Below are positions 9,116 through 21,423 of a DNA stretch of 29,474 nucleotides, piece after piece. Location: contig MHDQ01000265.1 in assembly GCA_001803565.1 (NCBI GenBank), positions 1 to 29,474 of the forward strand, written 5' to 3'. The notes under the pieces were generated by a model. It saw only the letters and a list, made by a program, of their open reading frames with translations. It did no database searches and was not told the DNA's origin. This DNA comes from Nitrospinae bacterium RIFCSPLOWO2_12_FULL_45_22 (GTDB lineage Bacteria > 2-12-FULL-45-22). Both the position numbers and the translations under genes were made by a program. How positions within the stretch are numbered: position 1 is the stretch's first letter; every line of letters begins with the position of its first letter.

Positions 9116-9130
9116 AACCCCATTAACAAT

Positions 9131-9153
9131 GGTAGTGGGAGAGCTTGCTCTGC
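9131..9153. repeat. Short hairpin repeat GGTAGTGG..AGCTTGCT, copy 1
   Basis: A 23-base unit lies between the two dehydratase genes. A second copy at 18308-18330 matches in 20 of 23 positions. The core is an inverted repeat AGAGC-TT-GCTCT. Two of the differences between the copies are compensatory (G-C here, A-T there). Confidence 0.5.
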
Positions 9154-9191
9154 ATCGGCCTTCATTAGAAATACTAAGGACAAGATAAAAC

Positions 9192-10406
9192 GTGGGAAAA
9201 GGAGAAGGTAAAAAAATTACTACCTCAGAATTACAAAGAGAGCTTATAGGCAATTATTATTTGGAGGCGAAAGAAGCCCATCAGCTCCAGAAGAGAGTGG
9301 CCTGGGTTACCGCGGCCTTCCCGGTAGAGGTCTGCTATGCCATGGATATTATCCCGATCTACCCAGAGAACCATGCCGCCGTAATCGGTGCCCGGAGGAT
9401 GGGCCAAACTATTATTGAAATAGCTCAAGAAGCCGGTTATTCGCAGGACTTATGTAGCTATGCCCTGTGTGACTTCGGCTCTATCTTTAGTGGTCAGAGC
9501 CCTATAGGTGGGTTGCCCAGCCCGGATATCCTCCTCTGCTGCAATAACCAATGCGGCACAGTAACCAAATGGTACGAAGTACTGAGGAGGCATTTTAAAG
9601 TCCCGCTGGTAGTCCTGGATGCCCCATTTATTGCCCGGGACCTGAATCATAACATCCTTAATTACTTCAAAGAACAATTGGAAGAGCTTATCTCTGCCCT
9701 GGAAGCCCTTACGGGTAAATCGCTGGATAGGGACCGGCTCAAAGAGGTATTAGAAATATCTAATGAGACCAGTAACCTATGGCGACAATATCTGGAAATG
9801 GGCACCCATATCCCGTCACCTATCACCTGCTTTGATGGCTTTATCCATATGGCTCCGATAGTGACCCTGCGGGGTACTCTGAAGGCCCGTGACTATTACC
9901 AGTTACTCATTACCGAGACGAAGGAAAAGCTGGCAAAAAGATTGAGTGCGGTGTCAGAAGAAAAATATCGCCTCTTCTGGGATAACCTGCCTATCTGGTT
10001 TCAGTTGAGGGGACTTGCGGAGAAGTTTGCCCGCCACCACGCCAATATTGTCGGGGCATCATATACCAGCTTATGGGCATATAGTTTTGATGCCAGTGAG
10101 CCTATGGAGACCCTGGCCTGGAACTATTGTGATGTTTTGATCAATCGTGGGATAAAAGATAGGGCTACCTTTGCTATACAGATGCTGGAGAAGTATGCTG
10201 CCCATGGCCTGGTTATGCATTCCAACCGCAGTTGCAAACCCTATTCCTTTGGGCAATATACCATCAAAAAGATCGTCCAGGAGCAAGTCGGCAAACCCTC
10301 CCTCGTATTAGAAGCAGATATATGTGATCCCAGATTCTACCAGGAAGAGCAAATAGATGAGGCCATTGATTCCTTCTTCGACACCTTAACAGCAACCCAT
10401 AATTAA
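9192..10406 (+). CDS. 2-hydroxyacyl-CoA dehydratase / benzoyl-CoA reductase family subunit (HgdA/BcrB-like)
   Basis: This is the second, larger subunit of the presumed heterodimer, with 404 residues from a GTG start preceded by AAGGA. Family features are WVTAAFPVEVCYAMDIIPIYPENH (39-61), cysteine clusters DLCSYALC (C88, C93) and LLCCNNQC (C116, C117, C121), SNRSCKPYSFGQY, and the C-terminal LEADICDPRFYQEEQI. These resemble BcrB/HgdA subunits that hold a [4Fe-4S] cluster and bind the CoA ester. Order and sizes (BcrC-like, then BcrB-like) recall benzoyl-CoA reductase operons. However, bcrA/bcrD or an hgdC-type activator is absent here, so aromatic reduction versus hydroxyacyl dehydration is open. 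No transporter or CoA ligase accompanies the pair. Confidence 0.88.
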   Translation: MGKGEGKKITTSELQRELIGNYYLEAKEAHQLQKRVAWVTAAFPVEVCYAMDIIPIYPENHAAVIGARRMGQTIIEIAQEAGYSQDLCSYALCDFGSIFSGQSPIGGLPSPDILLCCNNQCGTVTKWYEVLRRHFKVPLVVLDAPFIARDLNHNILNYFKEQLEELISALEALTGKSLDRDRLKEVLEISNETSNLWRQYLEMGTHIPSPITCFDGFIHMAPIVTLRGTLKARDYYQLLITETKEKLAKRLSAVSEEKYRLFWDNLPIWFQLRGLAEKFARHHANIVGASYTSLWAYSFDASEPMETLAWNYCDVLINRGIKDRATFAIQMLEKYAAHGLVMHSNRSCKPYSFGQYTIKKIVQEQVGKPSLVLEADICDPRFYQEEQIDEAIDSFFDTLTATHN

Positions 10407-10446
10407 CTTTTTATCAAAAGCTTTATCCTTACAAGGACACTTATTT

Positions 10447-10896
10447 TTATAACGCTCGGACCTTAAGCCTTTTCTTTCTATGCGAGAGAAAGGCCAAATG
10501 GTTTTTCTTCTGAATCCAGCGCCCCAACTCTATTGTGTTTTCAATATCGAAAGTCCTAAGTGGTAACACGACTTTCAGTAAAATCCTAAGCTGCGACAGC
10601 GTAATAGATGGTGCTTTTTTCCCCCAACCTTATCTTCAAGTGCCAAAGGAAAAATGGGCCAGCATGCAAGTCAGAATATGGTGATTCCATCCTGGGTATT
10701 TTCTTACCTCATATTGTTTCTTTCTCGTAATCGGTCTTTGTAGCCAGCACAGTGTATTGGCTGGGATGGATACAAAATAGATCGTTCCTACACAACCCTC
10801 TATGGCATCAATAAATTCTGGACTATTGCCATAAGTTGAACTATTATGCCAGAAACTGGCATTAAAGAATTTTACTATTCTCAAGAATAGAGTCAA
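10447..10896 (-). pseudogene. Remnant of an IS701/IS4-like DDE transposase
   Basis: Read on the minus strand, the frame contains STYGNSPEFIDAIEGCVG and YFVSIPANTLCWLQRPIT, typical of the middle of IS701-type transposases. It then jumps to QYEVRKYPGWNHHILTCMLAHF, which normally lies about 100 residues later, so an internal deletion is evident. One missing base in a T run near 10650-10654 and one extra base in a G run near 10621-10625 shift the frame out and back. After the second indel the original frame resumes with KKAPSITLSQLRILLK and ends near 10447. The N-terminal half and the terminal inverted repeats are gone. The element cannot move by itself. Confidence 0.8.
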
Positions 10897-10908
10897 AGTA
10901 TAAAAATT

Positions 10909-11172
10909 TTATAGGAAGGCTATAGGGATATAAGGGAACTCGCACGCCTTACAGGTAGTTGCCTGGGCTATTATTTGTAGTTTTGGCAGACTAAAGACAA
11001 TTACTGCGGCTACTGCCAGGTTGGTATACCGGATATAAGCCAGGTCTGCCCCGGCAATTAGAGAGAATTCTTGTTGGGGTCTCTCTATTTTTACTAATTC
11101 GGAAAGTTGTTCTTGTAAAACTTTTGCGGCTGCGGGTTCAAGGTTCCAGGTATGGAGCTTGTGATAATTCAC
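10909..11172 (-). pseudogene. nfi: Truncated endonuclease V (deoxyinosine 3' endonuclease)
   Basis: The intact enzyme cuts DNA near deaminated adenine (inosine). Only the first 87 of about 220 residues remain. The fragment carries LEPAAAKVLQEQL, the metal-binding aspartate motif LIAGADLAY (D43), the AAVIVFSLPKLQII strand, and CEFPYIP, which normally continues as GLLSFRE. It then ends in an unrelated tail. The later catalytic acidic residues and the DG-H-G region are missing, so it should be inactive. The break lies next to the transposase remnant downstream on the same strand, which suggests IS-mediated deletion. Confidence 0.8.
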
Positions 11173-11434
11173 TTGTATACGGCCTTTTTATAAATTAACT
11201 GCGAAAGGACCAGGATCGCCGAGGTAATTGCGCGATTCGCGTCCATTGTCACTGTGTCTGTAAATAGAAGAGTATCAATTAGTCTTTAAAAGAATGACCC
11301 AAAAAATTAAAGTATCCATCCCTCCCCCAGGGAGCAGCCACCACGTAGGAGCAAATGAGATTATGAACCCCCTTGCCCCTCTCTCTTTGATAAGGTAACA
11401 TATAACCCATATCCAAATTCGGAGAGGAAGAATT
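11173..11434. other. Intergenic region upstream of tyrS
   Basis: No gene or T-box-like leader was recognised here. It lies between the divergent nfi remnant and tyrS and should hold the tyrS promoter, but no convincing -35/-10 pair could be assigned. A good Shine-Dalgarno run, GGAGAGGAAG, closes the stretch at 11421-11430. Confidence 0.4.
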
Positions 11435-11470
11435 ATGAAAACCTTAATTATGTTTTTGTTTTTACTATAG
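11435..11470 (+). CDS. Possible 11-codon leader peptide before tyrS
   Basis: The reading frame MKTLIMFLFLL ends at TAG 11468-11470. It has a strong Shine-Dalgarno GGAGAGGAAG four bases before its ATG, better than that of tyrS. It ends 14 bases before the tyrS start. It could be a translated leader or coupling peptide, or the leftover start of a lost exported protein, since it looks like the beginning of a signal sequence. It contains no tyrosine codon, so classical tyrosine attenuation is not supported. Confidence 0.3.
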   Translation: MKTLIMFLFLL

Positions 11471-11484
11471 GTAGGTAGTTAAGG

Positions 11485-12705
11485 ATGGCTATATGCAAAG
11501 ATTTTGATAAACAGTGGGAATTAATTACCCGGGGCGCGGTAGAGATTCTAGTCCCAGAAGACTTAGAAAGAAAGCTTAAAAACTCTATATCATCTAATAT
11601 GCCTTTAAGAATAAAAGCTGGTTTTGATCCTACTGCACCGGATTTACATCTGGGCCATACCGTCCTTATCCAGAAATTAAGGCACTTTCAGGAATTAGGA
11701 CATGAGGTGATATTCCTCATTGGAGATTTTACTGGCATGATTGGTGACCCTAGCGGCCAATCAGAGACCCGTCGTCCGCTTACCCAGGAAGAAGTGATGG
11801 ATAATGCCAAGACCTATAAACAGCAAATATTTAAGCTCCTGGACCCAGAAAAAACCGTTATTGAATTTAACACTCACTGGCTGGGAAGGATGAGTGCCGG
11901 GGAATTGATCCGATTAAGTGCCCGATATACTGTGGCTAGGATGTTGGAAAGAGATGATTTCCAAAAACGATACCATGACCAGAAACCCATCAGCATTCAT
12001 GAGTTTCTTTATCCACTACTCCAGGGTTATGATTCCGTGGCCCTAAAAGCTGATGTGGAGTTGGGTGGAACCGATCAGAAATTTAACCTCTTAGTAGGGA
12101 GAGATTTGCAAAGGGATTATGGGCAGGAACCACAAGTAGTTATTACCTTGCCCTTACTCGAAGGAACTGATGGGGTGCAAAAGATGAGTAAAAGCCTGAA
12201 TAATTATATAGGGATTGAAGAACCACCCAGAGAGATTTTCGGCAAGATTATGTCCATTTCGGATCGTTTAATGATGCGCTATTATGAACTTCTAAGTGAT
12301 CTCGATTTGGCCGAAATAAACAAGTTAAAAGAGGACATGAACAAAGGTTACATAAATCCTAAAGACGTTAAAGCTCGGCTGGCTAAAGAGATTGTCCAAA
12401 AATTTCATGATAAAGCTAAAGCAGATACAGCGGCCAGAGAGTTTGACCAGATTTTTAAAGATAAAAAATTGCCAGAAATAGTACCGGAGTATAAATGGCG
12501 ATGGGATAAAGATAGGATGTGGGTGCCTTATATTCTAAAGGATCTAGGAATAACTTCGGGAACCTCCGAGGCTCTTCGGTTAATTAAGGAAGGAGCTGTG
12601 AAGGTGAACGGAGAAAGGTTATTAAAAACTGATGCAGAATTATCAAATTCACAGGAATATATCATCAAAGTGGGGAGAAAAAAATTTGTAAAAATCGTCC
12701 CCTAA
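11485..12705 (+). CDS. tyrS: Tyrosyl-tRNA synthetase
   Basis: This cytosolic class I aminoacyl-tRNA synthetase charges tRNA-Tyr. It has 406 residues, a normal length. The HIGH-type motif is HLGH at 55-58 within [15 protein letters not shown], and the KMSKS motif is intact at 233-237. The tyrosine pocket region includes [14 protein letters not shown] (194-207). The C-terminal S4 RNA-binding domain covers about residues 340-405 ([19 protein letters not shown]). The shape fits the TyrZ-like bacterial subgroup. The Shine-Dalgarno AAGG abuts the ATG, with GGTAGG a little further up. The rrn promoter begins about 20 bases after its stop, with no clear terminator between. Confidence 0.96.
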   Translation: MAICKDFDKQWELITRGAVEILVPEDLERKLKNSISSNMPLRIKAGFDPTAPDLHLGHTVLIQKLRHFQELGHEVIFLIGDFTGMIGDPSGQSETRRPLTQEEVMDNAKTYKQQIFKLLDPEKTVIEFNTHWLGRMSAGELIRLSARYTVARMLERDDFQKRYHDQKPISIHEFLYPLLQGYDSVALKADVELGGTDQKFNLLVGRDLQRDYGQEPQVVITLPLLEGTDGVQKMSKSLNNYIGIEEPPREIFGKIMSISDRLMMRYYELLSDLDLAEINKLKEDMNKGYINPKDVKARLAKEIVQKFHDKAKADTAAREFDQIFKDKKLPEIVPEYKWRWDKDRMWVPYILKDLGITSGTSEALRLIKEGAVKVNGERLLKTDAELSNSQEYIIKVGRKKFVKIVP

Positions 12706-12752
12706 AAAATTTTAAATTTTTCTCTTGACACTTTTTAAATAAGAATTATACT
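12706..12752 (+). promoter_or_regulatory. rRNA operon promoter with AT-rich UP-like tract
   Basis: A perfect -35 TTGACA (12725-12730) is followed by a 16-base spacer and a -10 TATACT (12747-12752). The stretch just upstream (12706-12722) is almost pure A/T with A and T runs, as in UP elements that recruit the RNA polymerase alpha subunit. Transcription should begin near 12759. Confidence 0.75.
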
Positions 12753-12768
12753 ATAGCCTTGTTAAATA

Positions 12769-12779
12769 GTTCTTTGAAA
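12769..12779 (+). promoter_or_regulatory. boxA-like antitermination site before 16S
   Basis: GTTCTTTGAAA resembles the boxA consensus (TGCTCTTTAACA) used by Nus factors for rRNA antitermination. A second, better copy lies before 23S at 14781. Confidence 0.55.
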
Positions 12780-12781
12780 TA

Positions 12782-12810
12782 AAGCGGGTGATCTATTGAT
12801 CAATGAGTCA
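12782..12810 (+). other. 5' arm of the 16S processing stem
   Basis: AAGCGGG...ATTGATCA..GAGT here is complementary to 14482-14506 beyond the 16S 3' end (ACTCCTGATCAAT..CCCGCTT). The long stem that would loop out 16S is the expected RNase III substrate. Confidence 0.65.
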
Positions 12811-12834
12811 GTATTTTCTTTTATTAAGAGTTTC

Positions 12835-14434
<1,600 letters not shown>

Positions 14435-14481
14435 TAATTTCTTCTAGCTACTGGCTGGAAGGGGGATTCCTGAATGGTTGG

Positions 14482-14506
14482 CACTCCTGATCAATGGTCC
14501 CCGCTT
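14482..14506 (+). other. 3' arm of the 16S processing stem
   Basis: Complementary to 12782-12810 (see that entry). It lies in the spacer between 16S and tRNA-Ile. Confidence 0.65.
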
Positions 14507-14606
14507 TTTCTCCCAAATTTCTTTATCCTCCATTTCTTGGAGAGAGCTATAGGCTAGATATTTCTGTGAGTATAAGGGAAACAGAGGGAAGGATGAGTTT
14601 AAGTTA

Positions 14607-14683
<77 letters not shown>

Positions 14684-14689
14684 AAGTTT

Positions 14690-14762
14690 GGGGGTGTAGC
14701 TCAGTTGGGAGAGCGCCTGCCTTGCAAGCAGGAGGTCAGCGGTTCGATTCCGCTCATCTCCA
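14690..14762 (+). tRNA. tRNA-Ala (TGC)
   Basis: The acceptor GGGGGTG pairs with CATCTCC, including the G3-U70 wobble that is the alanine identity element. The anticodon TGC lies at 14723-14725 in stem CCTGC/GCAGG, and the T-arm is AGCGG-TTCGATT-CCGCT. After discriminator A the DNA reads TCA, not CCA, so the CCA tail is not encoded and must be added enzymatically, unlike in the neighbouring tRNA-Ile. Confidence 0.97.
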
Positions 14763-14780
14763 TCAAAACAAAGTAATTTT

Positions 14781-14790
14781 GCTCTTTGAC
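14781..14790 (+). promoter_or_regulatory. boxA antitermination site before 23S
   Basis: GCTCTTTGAC followed by AATTTGATAA closely matches bacterial boxA (GCTCTTTAACAATTT). It sits between tRNA-Ala and the 23S processing stem, its usual place. Confidence 0.7.
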
Positions 14791-14818
14791 AATTTGATAA
14801 TAATAAAGAAAGGGTAAT

Positions 14819-17925
<3,107 letters not shown>

Positions 17926-17949
17926 TAACCCTTTCTTGAAGAAATTATT

Positions 17950-18071
17950 GGTCACGGTGGCCATAGCGAAGGGGAAACACCCGTTCCCATCCCGAATACG
18001 GAAGTTAAGCCCTTCTGCGCCGATGGTACTGCATGGGTAACTGTGTGGGAGAGTAGGATGCTGCCGTGGCA
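17950..18071 (+). rRNA. rrf: 5S ribosomal RNA
   Basis: The RNA is about 120 bases, starting near GTCACGGTGGCCATAGCGAA and ending near GCTGCCGTGGCA, with the terminal stem (CACGG/CCGTG) formed. Conserved CCCGAATACGGAAGTTAAGC and GGGAGAGTAGG are present. Exact ends are estimated. Confidence 0.95.
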
Positions 18072-18075
18072 AGGG

Positions 18076-18112
18076 AAAAGCCCATATAGATATTCTATAT
18101 GGGCTTTTTTTT
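18076..18112 (+). terminator. Rho-independent terminator of the rRNA operon
   Basis: A perfect 15-base stem, AAAAGCCCATATAGA with its complement, has a 3-base loop and is followed by a continuing T run. It lies 5 bases after 5S. Confidence 0.95.
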
Positions 18113-18415
18113 CTATCTCCAAAGTCTTCTCCCCTATTTCCCTCCGGTGATTTATACTTTACAACCCTTAATGCTTTATGTTAGTATTTTAACCAGTAAA
18201 AAAATACGATTTCTATCAACCTTTCGTAATTAGTTGCCACTGCAAAATGGGGTGTCGGGTAAGTTCGGCGCTACATGCATTATGAAGACGATATTGCTAT
18301 AAAAATAGGTAGTGGCAAAGCTTGCTTTGCTGGTTTTTTTCAGTGGCAACTGATTAAAGTTGTTTAAAACTGATAAAATTAGATCAATACAAAGGATTTT
18401 AGAGAGAGGGATATA
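18113..18415. other. Intergenic region between rrn and yebC
   Basis: There is no gene. The stretch contains the inverted-repeat element described at 18227-18356. Promoter elements for yebC should lie in the last 60 bases (TAAAAT near 18373 is a possible -10), but no confident -35 was found. Confidence 0.5.
18227..18356. repeat. 130-bp element with 16-bp terminal inverted repeats
   Basis: TAATTAGTTGCCACTG at 18227-18242 and CAGTGGCAACTGATTA at 18341-18356 are inverted copies with one mismatch. Inside lies copy 2 of the GGTAGTGG..AGCTTGCT hairpin repeat (18308-18330), followed by seven T residues, which could act as a weak terminator. The structure is like a miniature inverted-repeat element. 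No target duplication was established. Confidence 0.5.
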
Positions 18416-19165
18416 ATGTCAGGCCATTCTAAATGGGCGAGTATCAAACACAAAAAGGCGGCCGTAGATGCCCGCCGAGGTAAGGTTTTTACCAAGTTGA
18501 TAAAAGAGATTACTGTAGCGGCCAGGTTAGGAGGTGGGGATCTAGAGGCAAACCCTCGCCTGAGGACAGCAATCCTGGCGGCTAAAGCAAACAATATGCC
18601 TCAGGATAATATTCAGCGTGCTATTAAAAAAGGGACGGGTGAATTGCCCGGTACTTCTTATGAGGAGGCATCTTATGAGGGGTATGGTACTGGCGGGATA
18701 GCGGTGCTGGTAAATATCTTAACCGAGAATAAAAATCGTACCCTCTCGGAGATTAGATATATCTTTTCAAAAAATGGTGGTAGCCTGGGGGAGGCGGGCT
18801 GTGTATCATGGTTATTTGAGAAGAAGGGGCAGATATTAGTAGAAGAAGGCAAGGTGGATGAGGATGAGTTATTTATGGTAGCTCTGGAGGCGGGGGCGGA
18901 AGATGTAAGAAAAGATGGTAGCACCTATGAGATCATTACGCAGGCTAAGGACTTTGAAGTAGTCAAAAAGGCATTAGAAGCTCATGGGGTAGAAGTCTCG
19001 GTAGCGGAAATTACTATGTTACCCCAAACTACCGTCAAACTAGAAAGTAAGCAGGCCCAGCAGATGCTCAAACTGATGGAAACTTTAGAAGATCATGATG
19101 ATGTTCAACATGTCTATGCCAATTTTGATATTCCCGAAGAGGTTATGGCCGAGATGATCGCTTAG
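18416..19165 (+). CDS. yebC: YebC/TACO1 family protein
   Basis: YebC proteins were annotated as DNA-binding regulators; recent work on the family links them to translation at difficult (proline-rich) sequences. The length of 249 residues is typical. The N-terminal signature [22 protein letters not shown] is followed by [18 protein letters not shown] and [19 protein letters not shown]. The C-terminal region ends with [19 protein letters not shown], also family-typical. GAGAGAGGG lies upstream of the start. It is the first gene of a yebC-ruvC-ruvA-ruvB cluster, a common arrangement, with 9 bases to ruvC. Confidence 0.97.
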   Translation: MSGHSKWASIKHKKAAVDARRGKVFTKLIKEITVAARLGGGDLEANPRLRTAILAAKANNMPQDNIQRAIKKGTGELPGTSYEEASYEGYGTGGIAVLVNILTENKNRTLSEIRYIFSKNGGSLGEAGCVSWLFEKKGQILVEEGKVDEDELFMVALEAGAEDVRKDGSTYEIITQAKDFEVVKKALEAHGVEVSVAEITMLPQTTVKLESKQAQQMLKLMETLEDHDDVQHVYANFDIPEEVMAEMIA

Positions 19166-19174
19166 GTATTAGCC

Positions 19175-19690
19175 ATGCGGGTTTTAGGGATAGATCCAGG
19201 GACCATTGTAACAGGTTATGGGGTTGTAGAAGAGAAGGGAGGGAAGTTATGGGCATTGGACTGGGGAGCTATTCAGACAGCAACCGATCCTTTGCCTTTT
19301 AGGTTAAAGAAGATTTATAAAGGCTTAGAAGAAATCCTGGAAAAGTTTAAACCCAACACGGTAGCCGTAGAGAGCATTTTTTATGCTAAGAATGTAAGAA
19401 GCGCTCTAAAGCTAGGTCAGGCAAGGGGTATTGCTCTTCTTTCGGCTGCGTCTTATGATGTAGAAGTCGTAGAATATACACCACTAGAAGTCAAACAGGC
19501 AGTAGTAGGATATGGTAGAGCAGGGAAGGAGCAGGTGCAAGAGATGGTGGCTTTTCTTCTAGGATTGAATAATTCTTTAACTTCTACTGATGCTTCTGAT
19601 GCCTTAGCCCTAGCTATCTGTCATATTCATTCCTACAAGGTGAAGCATGCTTGTGGAGCGATAAAATATCCTCCCAAAGTCTCCAAATAG
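19175..19690 (+). CDS. ruvC: Holliday junction resolvase RuvC
   Basis: This endonuclease cuts four-way DNA junctions at the end of homologous recombination, working with RuvAB. It has 171 residues. The catalytic acidic residues are all present: D7 (GIDPGT), E66 (AVES), and D139 and D142 (STDASDALALAICH). FYAKNVRSALKLGQARG (69-85) is the conserved dimer/DNA region. The start is 9 bases after yebC with little Shine-Dalgarno signal, so coupling to yebC translation is likely. ruvA follows after 24 bases. Confidence 0.97.
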   Translation: MRVLGIDPGTIVTGYGVVEEKGGKLWALDWGAIQTATDPLPFRLKKIYKGLEEILEKFKPNTVAVESIFYAKNVRSALKLGQARGIALLSAASYDVEVVEYTPLEVKQAVVGYGRAGKEQVQEMVAFLLGLNNSLTSTDASDALALAICHIHSYKVKHACGAIKYPPKVSK

Positions 19691-19714
19691 CTTAAAAAGC
19701 ATCCCGGGGCCAAG

Positions 19715-20332
19715 TTGATAGGGAAGATTACGGGAAGACTTTCATACCGATCTTTAAATCAAATAATAGTAGATGTTAATGGTGTAGGATATCAAATCTT
19801 CATACCGCTCTCCACTTATTATCACCTTCCCGATCTCAATGAGTCACTAACCCTCTTTATCTCTACCTATGTGCGTGAAGATACCCTAAACCTGTTCGGT
19901 TTTTTTGACCTGGAAGACAAGGAGATGTTTGAGTCTCTACTCCGTATCAGCAAGATTGGTCCCAAGCTGGCCCTTAATATCCTATCTGGCATACCAGTTA
20001 AGGAACTTAAGGAGGCAATAAGCAGAGGGGACATACAAAGGCTTCACTCTATCCCGGGGATTGGCTTAAAGACGGCTGAGAGGATATCCCTGGAATTGAG
20101 GGATAAGTTAGGCGCCAGTAGGACTCCAGATAGGTCTTATCCAGCTCAAGACATGAGGGGAGGGGAGGATCAGAAGTTCCAAGATGCTCTCTCAGCCTTG
20201 ATAAATCTCGGTTACCATAAAACTCAAGCAGAGAAGGCTATTGAGAAAGTTAGATCCGCTTCCGGTGAGGAAATTTCATTGGAAGAATTAATAAAAGAGT
20301 CATTAAAAATTTTAGCCCGGCATAAGCTATGA
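19715..20332 (+). CDS. ruvA: Holliday junction branch migration protein RuvA
   Basis: RuvA binds four-way junctions as a tetramer and loads the RuvB motor. It has 205 residues from a TTG start, chosen because it gives the family N-terminus MIGKITGRL. The oligonucleotide-binding fold covers about 1-65. Two helix-hairpin-helix motifs follow ([16 protein letters not shown] and [19 protein letters not shown]). After a linker comes the RuvB-contacting domain ([19 protein letters not shown]) at the C-terminus. Its stop overlaps the ruvB start (ATGA). Confidence 0.96.
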   Translation: MIGKITGRLSYRSLNQIIVDVNGVGYQIFIPLSTYYHLPDLNESLTLFISTYVREDTLNLFGFFDLEDKEMFESLLRISKIGPKLALNILSGIPVKELKEAISRGDIQRLHSIPGIGLKTAERISLELRDKLGASRTPDRSYPAQDMRGGEDQKFQDALSALINLGYHKTQAEKAIEKVRSASGEEISLEELIKESLKILARHKL

Positions 20333-21351
20333 AAAAAGAAAAAGATAGCCTATTATTCCCCCAGAGAGAAGAGGGCGAGCAGGAATTAAATTTTGAAGCG
20401 GGTATTAGGCCAAAAAGCCTGGATGATTATGTTGGCCAGGAGAAGCTCAAGGCCAATCTAAAGATTTTCATTGAGGCCGCTAAAGCCCGGTGTGAGCCCC
20501 TAGACCACGTCCTTTTCCATGGACCACCGGGCCTAGGAAAGACCACCTTAGCCCATATAATCTCTTATGAGATGGGGGTTAATATTAAGGCTACCTCTGG
20601 TCCCGTTATAGAGCGAGCGGGAGACTTAGCGGCTATCCTGACTAACTTACAAGACAAAGATGTGCTATTTATTGACGAGATCCATCGCCTGAATCATGTG
20701 GTCGAAGAGATTCTTTATCCTGCGATGGAAGATTTTAAGCTGGACCTCATTATTGGTCAGGGCCCCAGTGCCAGGATAATCAAATTAGAGTTACCGCGCT
20801 TTACCCTTATAGGGGCTACTACCCGGGCGGGTCTAATGACTTCCCCTCTCCGGGATCGTTTTGGTATGATTAGCCGATTAGAGTTTTATAATCACCCGGA
20901 GTTGCAGATAATTATTGAACGGTCTGCCCGGATTTTTGATATAGCGATAGATAGCCAGGGGTCCTGGGTGATAGCTTGCCGGTCTCGGGGGACTCCCCGG
21001 GTTGCTAACCGCTTATTACGCCGCGTGAGGGATTATGCCCAGGTAAAAGCCGACGGCTTTATCACCCAGCAGATAGCCCAGGAGGCTCTGGATCTACTGG
21101 AGGTTGACCATAATGGCTTGGACAAGATGGACCGGAAATTACTTTCCACTATCATAGAAAAATTTAATGGTGGCCCGGTGGGTATAGAGACTCTATCGGC
21201 TGCTATAAATGAAGAGAAGGATACCATTGAGGACGTCTATGAGCCTTATTTACTACAGGAAGGCTTCATAGATCGTACCCCCCGGGGTAGAGTAGTTACA
21301 CCTCTGGCTTATAAGCATTTAGGATACCAGGTCAAAGAATGCAAAGATTAA
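20329..21351 (+). CDS. ruvB: Holliday junction branch migration ATPase RuvB
   Basis: RuvB is the hexameric AAA+ motor that drives branch migration with RuvA. It has 340 residues. Near the N-terminus is [15 protein letters not shown]. Walker A is GPPGLGKTT (65-73), Walker B is LFIDEIHR, sensor 1 is LIGATTRAG with TSPLRDRFG following, and sensor 2 is [15 protein letters not shown]. The winged-helix domain ends with [17 protein letters not shown]. The ATG overlaps the ruvA stop by 4 bases, so the two are translationally coupled. Confidence 0.98.
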   Translation: MKKEKDSLLFPQREEGEQELNFEAGIRPKSLDDYVGQEKLKANLKIFIEAAKARCEPLDHVLFHGPPGLGKTTLAHIISYEMGVNIKATSGPVIERAGDLAAILTNLQDKDVLFIDEIHRLNHVVEEILYPAMEDFKLDLIIGQGPSARIIKLELPRFTLIGATTRAGLMTSPLRDRFGMISRLEFYNHPELQIIIERSARIFDIAIDSQGSWVIACRSRGTPRVANRLLRRVRDYAQVKADGFITQQIAQEALDLLEVDHNGLDKMDRKLLSTIIEKFNGGPVGIETLSAAINEEKDTIEDVYEPYLLQEGFIDRTPRGRVVTPLAYKHLGYQVKECKD

Positions 21352-21423
21352 AGCGAAAAGCGCAAAATTAAGGAATTATTCCTTAACTTTACACATTGCA
21401 TCTTTAGCTTCCTTGAGGTGGGC

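Noticed and set aside
11271-11484. T-box riboswitch upstream of tyrS
   Set aside because: No T-box consensus, specifier loop or terminator/antiterminator pair could be found.
21368-21386. TTAAGGAAT/ATTCCTTAA palindrome after ruvB as a terminator
   Set aside because: The loop would be a single base and no T run follows, so it is a poor terminator; downstream genes may still be co-transcribed.
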